Assembly (NCBI RefSeq): GCF_000297775.1
Contig: NZ_JH815522.1
Coordinates: 1 to 64,000 of the forward strand
Direction: 5' to 3'
Length of the DNA: 64,000 nucleotides
DNA from: Sutterella wadsworthensis 2_1_59BFAA
GTDB taxonomy: Bacteria; Pseudomonadota; Gammaproteobacteria; Burkholderiales; Burkholderiaceae_F
The notes under the pieces are model-generated. The model was not told the origin of the DNA, searched no databases, and worked only from the letters and a program-made list of their open reading frames with translations. Positions 58,533-64,000 of the stretch are shown one piece after another. Position 1 is the first letter of the stretch. The number at the start of each line of letters is the position of its first letter. A program made the position numbers and the translations under genes.

Positions 58533-58959
58533 GTACGCTCCGGAGATTCCCCAGAGCGGTCCCGATCCGGACCGCTCGGAGTCTTCTCTCGACTGGCGGT
58601 CGATCATTGCAGGAGCAGGACTGACGGGACCGCTGCGCAACCTCGCCGCTTCGGCGCAGGTGCTTGAGCTCACCCGAAGCCACGTCAGGCTTCGTCTTCG
58701 CGTCGCGGCATTCGCGACCGAAACGGGCCGCGAGCTTCTCTCCCGCGCGCTTTCGTCCTATTTCGGAAGCCACTGCATGGTGGAGTTCGAGGTGGGCGAC
58801 GTGGCGGGCGGCACCGTGGCCGATCAGGAGGAGCGCGAGCGCGAGGAGGCCCGCAGGGCCCTCATCGAAGGGTTCCGCAACGACCCCTTCGTGAAGCAGG
58901 TGCAGGCGCTGTTTCATGGTACGATTGACGACACTACCGTCAAGGCGAACACCGACTGA
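58522..58959 (+). CDS. dnaX: DNA polymerase III tau C-terminal domain (dnaX, second frame)
   Basis: 145 codons in the +1 frame, from CCG at 58522 to TGA at 58957. They encode the tau domain V: SLDWRSIIAGAGLTGPLRN, LELTRSHVRLRLRV, VEFEVGDVAGGTVADQ, and NDPFVKQVQALFHG, which in other bacteria binds the polymerase alpha subunit. Joined to the first frame at 58518-58521 it would make a 592-residue tau. The frame has no start codon of its own with a ribosome site. Confidence 0.85.
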   Translation, partial: PPVEYAPEIPQSGPDPDRSESSLDWRSIIAGAGLTGPLRNLAASAQVLELTRSHVRLRLRVAAFATETGRELLSRALSSYFGSHCMVEFEVGDVAGGTVADQEEREREEARRALIEGFRNDPFVKQVQALFHGTIDDTTVKANTD

Positions 58960-58994
58960 CGGCTTGAATGATTTTTTGAATAAAGGAACACAAT

Positions 58995-59321
58995 ATGCGT
59001 GGATTCGGCGGCGGTATGGGCGGTCTCATGGCTCAGGCTCAGAAGATGCAGGCCAAGATTGCCAAGGTGCAGGAGGAAATCGCTGCGATGGAAGTCGCGG
59101 GTGAGTCCGGCGGCGGTGCCGTCAAGGTCGTCATCACCGGCAAGCACGAGTGCAAGAGCGTCGTGATCGATCCCTCGGTCGTGGATCCCGAGGACGTCGA
59201 AATGCTTCAGGACCTGATCCAACTCGCCTTCAACAGCGCGCAGACCCGTCTCTCCGAAATCTCCGAGGAGCGCATGCGCAAGGAAGTTCCGCTTCCTCCG
59301 GGTATGAAGCTGCCGTTCTGA
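58995..59321 (+). CDS. ybaB: nucleoid-associated protein YbaB/EbfC
   Basis: 108 residues: MRGFGGGMGGLMAQAQKMQ, a helix with AKVQEEIAAMEVAGESGGGAV (split here), and the VDPEDVEMLQDLIQLAF segment. It binds DNA as a dimer and normally lies in dnaX-ybaB-recR. Here modD lies between it and recR. Confidence 0.95.
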   Translation: MRGFGGGMGGLMAQAQKMQAKIAKVQEEIAAMEVAGESGGGAVKVVITGKHECKSVVIDPSVVDPEDVEMLQDLIQLAFNSAQTRLSEISEERMRKEVPLPPGMKLPF

Positions 59322-59356
59322 TCAGCCTGACACGATCCGAACGCTGACAAGCCAAC

Positions 59357-59390
59357 AGCCGTCGATGCCGAAAGGATCGGCGGCTTTTTT
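59357..59390 (+). terminator. ybaB terminator
   Basis: AGCCGTCGAT (59357-59366) pairs with ATCGGCGGCT (59376-59385) with one G-T pair, then TTTTTT. It ends five bases before the modD ribosome site. Confidence 0.85.
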
Positions 59391-59406
59391 CTTCAGGAGC
59401 TGCAAG

Positions 59407-60252
59407 ATGCTGCGAATTCCACAGTCCTACATTGACGAGCTGCTTGAGGGCGACTGGGCCCTTCATGACGTCACGACCGAAGGCATGGGCCTCAAGGGCG
59501 AGTACGTCGTCACCGCCTGGCCCAAGGAGACCGGCATCGTCGCCGGCATCGAGATCGCCGAGCGCGTCTTCAAGACCGTCGGCCTCAGGACCGAGATGCT
59601 CTACGGAGACGGGGACCACGCCTTCATGCACTCTCCGATCCTCCGCGCCTGGGGCACGCCCGAGCAGCTTCACGCCACCTACAAGGTCGCCCAGTGCGTG
59701 ATGGAGTACTCCACGGGCATCGCCCGCCGCACCCACGAAATGGTGAGCATCGCGCGCGACCGCTGGGGCCGCATCCAAGTGGCGGGTACCCGCAAGCACT
59801 TCCCCGGCGGCAAGATCCTCTCGATCGCCGCGCTCAGGGCGGGCGGCGGCATCATCCACCGCGCGGGTATCTCCGACTCCATCCTAGTCTTCGACCAGCA
59901 CAGAACCCTCACGCGCAATCCCGTCCATGCGGTCCGCCGCCTCATGGCGATGGAGCCCGAGCGCAAGGTCTGCGTCGAGGTCGACACGCCCGAGGACGGC
60001 ATGTTCTGGGCCGACAAGGGCGTGCACATCATCCAGTGCGAACGCTTCACGCCCGAGGTCCTCGCGGCCTTCGTGCGCGAGGTGAAGGCGAAGCACCCGC
60101 ACGTCGTTGTCAACGCCGCAGGCGGCATCAATGGCGACAACGTGGGTGACTACGCGGACACCCGCTGCGACGTGCTGGTCACGAGCTGGCCCTATTTCGG
60201 CAGGCCCGCTGACATCAAGATGAGCTTCTCGCCCGCGAATCCCAAGCCATGA
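59407..60252 (+). CDS. modD: ModD-like NadC-family protein
   Basis: 281 residues, related to quinolinate phosphoribosyltransferase but of the molybdenum-associated ModD group: IPQSYIDELLEGDWALHDVT, MEYSTGIARRTHEMV, AGTRKHFPGGKILS and AGGGIIHRAGISDS. AGGAG precedes ATG 59407. It overlaps recR by four bases. modABC lies 52 kb away in this window. Its reaction is not established. A true NadC is less likely given the NadC-distinct spacing, but not excluded. Confidence 0.82.
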   Translation: MLRIPQSYIDELLEGDWALHDVTTEGMGLKGEYVVTAWPKETGIVAGIEIAERVFKTVGLRTEMLYGDGDHAFMHSPILRAWGTPEQLHATYKVAQCVMEYSTGIARRTHEMVSIARDRWGRIQVAGTRKHFPGGKILSIAALRAGGGIIHRAGISDSILVFDQHRTLTRNPVHAVRRLMAMEPERKVCVEVDTPEDGMFWADKGVHIIQCERFTPEVLAAFVREVKAKHPHVVVNAAGGINGDNVGDYADTRCDVLVTSWPYFGRPADIKMSFSPANPKP

Positions 60253-60869
60253 GCATCCGTCTTTCCCCAGCCGTCGAGAGTCTGGTCAAGGCCCTCGGAA
60301 AACTTCCGGGCTACGGCCCCCGGTCGGCCCAGCGCGCCGCCTTCCATCTGCTTCAGAACAGGGATGAGTCCCTCGACGAACTCGCCGCCGCCGTCGAGCG
60401 CGTGCGCCGAGGCGTCGGCCGCTGCCGCCTCTGCAACACCTTCACCGAAGGGGATATCTGCCCCGTGTGCCTTGACGAGGAGAGGGACCCTGGACTTCTC
60501 TGCGTCGTGGAGAGCACGGCGGACCAGATGGCCCTTGATGCGTCGCTCGCCTGGCCCGGCTACTACTTCGTCCTTTCGGGGCGCCTGAGCCCCGTCAACG
60601 GCATCGGACCCGCCGACATCGGCATGCCGCTCCTGCTCAAACGCGTGGGGGCGGGCGTCGAGGAAGGCGTGCTGCGCGAGGTCGTCGTCGCCATGAGCTA
60701 CACGCCCGAGGGCGACGCAACCGCCTACTATCTGATCGACGCCCTCAAGAAGCGGTGGCCGCAGCTGCGCGTCACCCGCCTTGCAAGAGGCCTGCCCGCA
60801 GGCATCGAAATCGAGTACACGGACCTGAGCACGATCGCCAACGCGGTCTACGCCAGAAGGGATGCCTGA
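60249..60869 (+). CDS. recR: recombination protein RecR
   Basis: Works with RecFO to load RecA at gaps. 206 residues: N-terminal HhH region (KLPGYGPRSAQRAAFHLL), zinc cysteines C59, C62, C71 and C74, then a TOPRIM domain (LCVVESTADQMALD) and the C-terminal Walker-B-like region. Translationally coupled to modD. Confidence 0.96.
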   Translation: MSIRLSPAVESLVKALGKLPGYGPRSAQRAAFHLLQNRDESLDELAAAVERVRRGVGRCRLCNTFTEGDICPVCLDEERDPGLLCVVESTADQMALDASLAWPGYYFVLSGRLSPVNGIGPADIGMPLLLKRVGAGVEEGVLREVVVAMSYTPEGDATAYYLIDALKKRWPQLRVTRLARGLPAGIEIEYTDLSTIANAVYARRDA

Positions 60870-61143
60870 GAGGTCGTGCGAGGCCCCTCGGGCCTCCGCC
60901 CGACGGCGGCAAAACCGAGTGCATTTGTCGCCAAAAACGACCATTGTTGAACCGTTTTCGGATGAAAAGGAATTACTTTTCCTTCGTCCGATTTCGGACA
61001 ATGCGACTAGGGTTTTCTGCTCAGACAAGGAGCGGAAAAGGGCTCTCCCGCCTACATAGAATGACAGGGTTCCCAAGCCCGTTTGTCGCTAACGGCTCAG
61101 CTAGACAATAGGGCAAAAAAAATAAGAGCCTCGAGACATCCAG
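60870..61143. promoter_or_regulatory. carA upstream region
   Basis: 274 bases without a gene. It contains TTTGTCGCCAAAA (60924-60936), identical to the argF upstream motif, a near copy TTTGTCGCTAA (61082-61092), a dyad GTCCGA/TCGGAC (60986-60999) and GAAAAG/CTTTTC (60964-60981). These may be operators or attenuator parts controlling carbamoyl-phosphate supply. No clear promoter pair. Confidence 0.5.
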
Positions 61144-62331
61144 ATGCACTCTCTCTTCAAAGACCCGCGCCCCGAAGCCGCACTCATTCTTTCGGACGGC
61201 ACGGTACTCCTCGGACGCAGCTTCGGTGCGAGCGTCTCCAATGTTGCCGAAGTCGTCTTCAATACGGCGATGACCGGCTATCAGGAGGTCCTCACGGATC
61301 CGTCCTATACGGGCCAGATCGTCACGCTCACGGGCGCCCACGTCGGCAACGTCGGCGTCAACGCCCAGGACCGCGAGGGCGGCGCAGCCGTTCATGCCGC
61401 AGGCCTCGTCGTCAGGGACGTTCCCGCCGTCCACTCCAACTTCCGCTCTGAAAAGTCCCTGCCCGACTACCTCGTCGAGCAGGGCGTTCCCGCGATTGCA
61501 GGCGTGGACACGCGCCGCCTGACGCGCATCCTCCGCACGAAGGGCGCCCAGGCCGGCGTGATCGTCGTCGCCCGCAACGGTGCGCTCACCGAGGACGAGA
61601 TCGACGCAGGCCGCAAGGCCGTTGCCGCCTGGAAGGGCATGGCGGGCCAGGACCTTGCCAAGGTCGTCACCTGCAAGGCTCCCTATGAGTGGACCGAAGG
61701 CGCCTTCAGCATGAAGGCCGCGGACGGCAGGCCCGGCTTTGTGACGCCCGCAGAGCTCCCCGTTCACGTCGTCGCCTACGACTTCGGCGTGAAGACCAAC
61801 ATTCTTCGCATGCTCGTCGAACGCGGCATGCGCGTGACCGTGGTGCCCGCGCAGACGCCCGTGGAGGACGTGCTTGCCATGAACCCCGACGGCGTCTTCC
61901 TCTCCAACGGCCCCGGCGACCCCGCCCCCTGCACGTATGCCATCGAGGCCGCCCGCGAGATCATCGCGAGGAAGATTCCGCTTTTCGGCATCTGCCTCGG
62001 CCACCAGATCATGGGGCTCGCCGTCGGCGCCAAGACGCTCAAGATGAAGTTCGGCCATCACGGCGCGAACCATCCCGTGGTGGATTTGCGCTCGCGACAC
62101 GTGTACATTACGAGCCAGAACCATGGTTTTGCCGTGGATGCAAAAACGCTTCCCGCCAACGCCGTGCCGACACACGAATCGCTCTTCGACGGTTCGCTGC
62201 AGGGCTTTGAGCTCACCGACGCGCCGGCCTTCTGCTTCCAGGGGCACCCTGAAGCCAGTCCCGGTCCGCATGACATCGCCCCGCTTTTCGACCACTTCCG
62301 CGAACTGATCGAGAGGCACAGAGCAGCCTGA
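61144..62331 (+). CDS. carA: carbamoyl-phosphate synthase small subunit
   Basis: Glutamine amidotransferase that feeds ammonia to CarB. 395 residues: [31 protein letters not shown], and the class I site FGICLGHQ with Cys284; [11 protein letters not shown] near 367. Separated from carB by gmhA. Product carbamoyl phosphate is used by ArgF and pyrimidine synthesis. Confidence 0.96.
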   Translation: MHSLFKDPRPEAALILSDGTVLLGRSFGASVSNVAEVVFNTAMTGYQEVLTDPSYTGQIVTLTGAHVGNVGVNAQDREGGAAVHAAGLVVRDVPAVHSNFRSEKSLPDYLVEQGVPAIAGVDTRRLTRILRTKGAQAGVIVVARNGALTEDEIDAGRKAVAAWKGMAGQDLAKVVTCKAPYEWTEGAFSMKAADGRPGFVTPAELPVHVVAYDFGVKTNILRMLVERGMRVTVVPAQTPVEDVLAMNPDGVFLSNGPGDPAPCTYAIEAAREIIARKIPLFGICLGHQIMGLAVGAKTLKMKFGHHGANHPVVDLRSRHVYITSQNHGFAVDAKTLPANAVPTHESLFDGSLQGFELTDAPAFCFQGHPEASPGPHDIAPLFDHFRELIERHRAA

Positions 62332-62370
62332 CCGTCCCCTGAGCTCCGCACAGACTCAAAGAGGACCAAC

Positions 62371-62961
62371 ATGGAAAAAGCAAACGTTCTGGCCGCACTC
62401 AACGACGCACGCGATGCGCTCGACGCCCTGATCTCCAACGAGAAGACGATTGAAGCCGTCGTGGCGGCGGCAGGCCTCATGGTGGACGCCGTCGAGGGCG
62501 ACGGCAAGGTGATGAGCTGCGGCAACGGCGGCAGTCTCTGCGACGCCATGCATTTTGCGGAGGAGATGACGGGCCGCTACCGCAGCAACCGTCGTCCCTA
62601 CGCAGCGCTTGCGATTTCCGACGCCTCGCACATGGCCTGCGTCGGCAACGACTACGGCTACGAGGAGGTCTTCTCTCGTTATGTCGAGGCGCACGGCCGC
62701 AAGGGCGACGTGCTTCTTGCCATCACGACGTCCGGCACGAGCCGCAACATCGTCAAGGCGGCCGAGGTCGCCCGCAGGAAGGGCGTCAAGGTCGTTGCGC
62801 TCACGGGGCGCGACGAGACGCCCATCACCGAGCTTGCCGACGTGTCCATCGTGACCCCGGCGGGCCGCTGGGCCGACCGCGTGCAGGAGCTCCACATCAA
62901 GTGCATCCATATTCTCATCGAGCTCATTGAAAGGCGGCTCGACAAGCAAAACTACGAGTAA
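62371..62961 (+). CDS. gmhA: sedoheptulose-7-phosphate isomerase
   Basis: First step of ADP-heptose synthesis for lipopolysaccharide core. 196 residues with a SIS domain: SCGNGGSLCDAMHFAEEM, TGRYRSNRRPYAALA, and ITTSGTSRNIV. Length matches E. coli GmhA (192). Its place between carA and carB is unusual. DiaA is a paralogue alternative, but the TGRYRSNR loop favours GmhA. Confidence 0.9.
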   Translation: MEKANVLAALNDARDALDALISNEKTIEAVVAAAGLMVDAVEGDGKVMSCGNGGSLCDAMHFAEEMTGRYRSNRRPYAALAISDASHMACVGNDYGYEEVFSRYVEAHGRKGDVLLAITTSGTSRNIVKAAEVARRKGVKVVALTGRDETPITELADVSIVTPAGRWADRVQELHIKCIHILIELIERRLDKQNYE

Positions 62962-62964
62962 AAC

Positions 62965-64000
<1,036 letters not shown>

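Noticed and set aside
57180-58959. dnaX as a simple pseudogene
   Set aside because: Both parts are well preserved and the first frame ends at a gamma-like length. An essential gene is unlikely to be broken, so a recoding site or a one-base sequence error is preferred.
59407-60252. modD as nadC (quinolinate phosphoribosyltransferase)
   Set aside because: The family fold is shared, but the N-terminal and active-site segments follow the ModD pattern, and nadA/nadB are not nearby. Not fully excluded.

Overview
The window looks like one contiguous piece of chromosome from a GC-rich betaproteobacterium, most likely Burkholderiales and probably a Sutterellaceae-type gut organism. The evidence is the gene order gyrA-serC-pheA-cmk-rpsA, the ompA/gph/MTA-deaminase group next to gyrA, the trxA-rho pair, betaproteobacterial-type purE-purK and a class II fba, together with marks of anaerobic respiration and molybdenum use (modEABC, a separate modD, a NapC/NirT-type tetraheme cytochrome). 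The family-level placement is inference; no 16S rRNA gene is present.

Layout. 1-4.7 kb: fbp, pepN and a membrane-anchored multiheme cytochrome, all on the minus strand. 4.9-8.3 kb: modE divergent from modABC, with a perfect dyad over the modA promoter. 8.5-9.4 kb: argF. 9.5-11.2 kb: a complete IS3-family element lying exactly in the loop of an intrinsic terminator. 11.2-15.5 kb: purB, a TPP-riboswitch-controlled thiC and an orphan FixJ-like response regulator. 15.6-20.2 kb: a DUF72 protein, a nitroreductase, kynB plus a hot-dog thioesterase, murI and a DMT exporter. 20.2-28.3 kb: minus-strand purine, cell-wall and tRNA-modification genes (ArsC-like, tsaC, purK, purE, purC, dgkA, fba, amiC, tsaE). 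28.5-33.8 kb: tRNA-Thr(CGU), an exported nitroreductase, a terminator-associated group II intron with its maturase, and an AsmA/DUF748-like protein. 34-37.5 kb: ssrA (tmRNA), gph, ompA and an MTA/SAH deaminase. 37.8-47.6 kb: gyrA, serC, pheA, cmk, rpsA, lapB and htpX. 47.7-52.2 kb: a radical SAM enzyme, a MATE exporter, a GT-C membrane protein and rpmE2. 52.5-56.1 kb: hemC-hemD, rho and trxA. 56.3-64 kb: ffs (SRP RNA), a GNAT acetyltransferase, dnaX (split between two frames), ybaB, modD, recR, carA, gmhA and the 5' part of carB, which runs off the window.

How the genes work together. Most are housekeeping: purine, arginine and pyrimidine precursors (purBCEK, argF, carAB), haem (hemCD), murein (murI, amiC), translation (rpsA, rpmE2, tRNA, tmRNA), DNA replication and repair (gyrA, dnaX, recR) and envelope biogenesis (lapB, ompA, gmhA, AsmA-like). 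The accessory DNA is one insertion sequence and one group II intron, both placed at transcription terminators, so no gene is disrupted.

The most interesting points are: dnaX split so that a +1 shift at CCC-T, just after an internal Shine-Dalgarno-like GGGGAG, would yield a tau-like product; a predicted pseudoknot or switch plus a basic upstream ORF in the htpX leader; a shared 13-base motif upstream of argF and carA; a palindrome and terminator-like hairpin in the fba leader; Met in place of the quinolone-contacting Asp of GyrA; and an unusual CX3CH haem motif.
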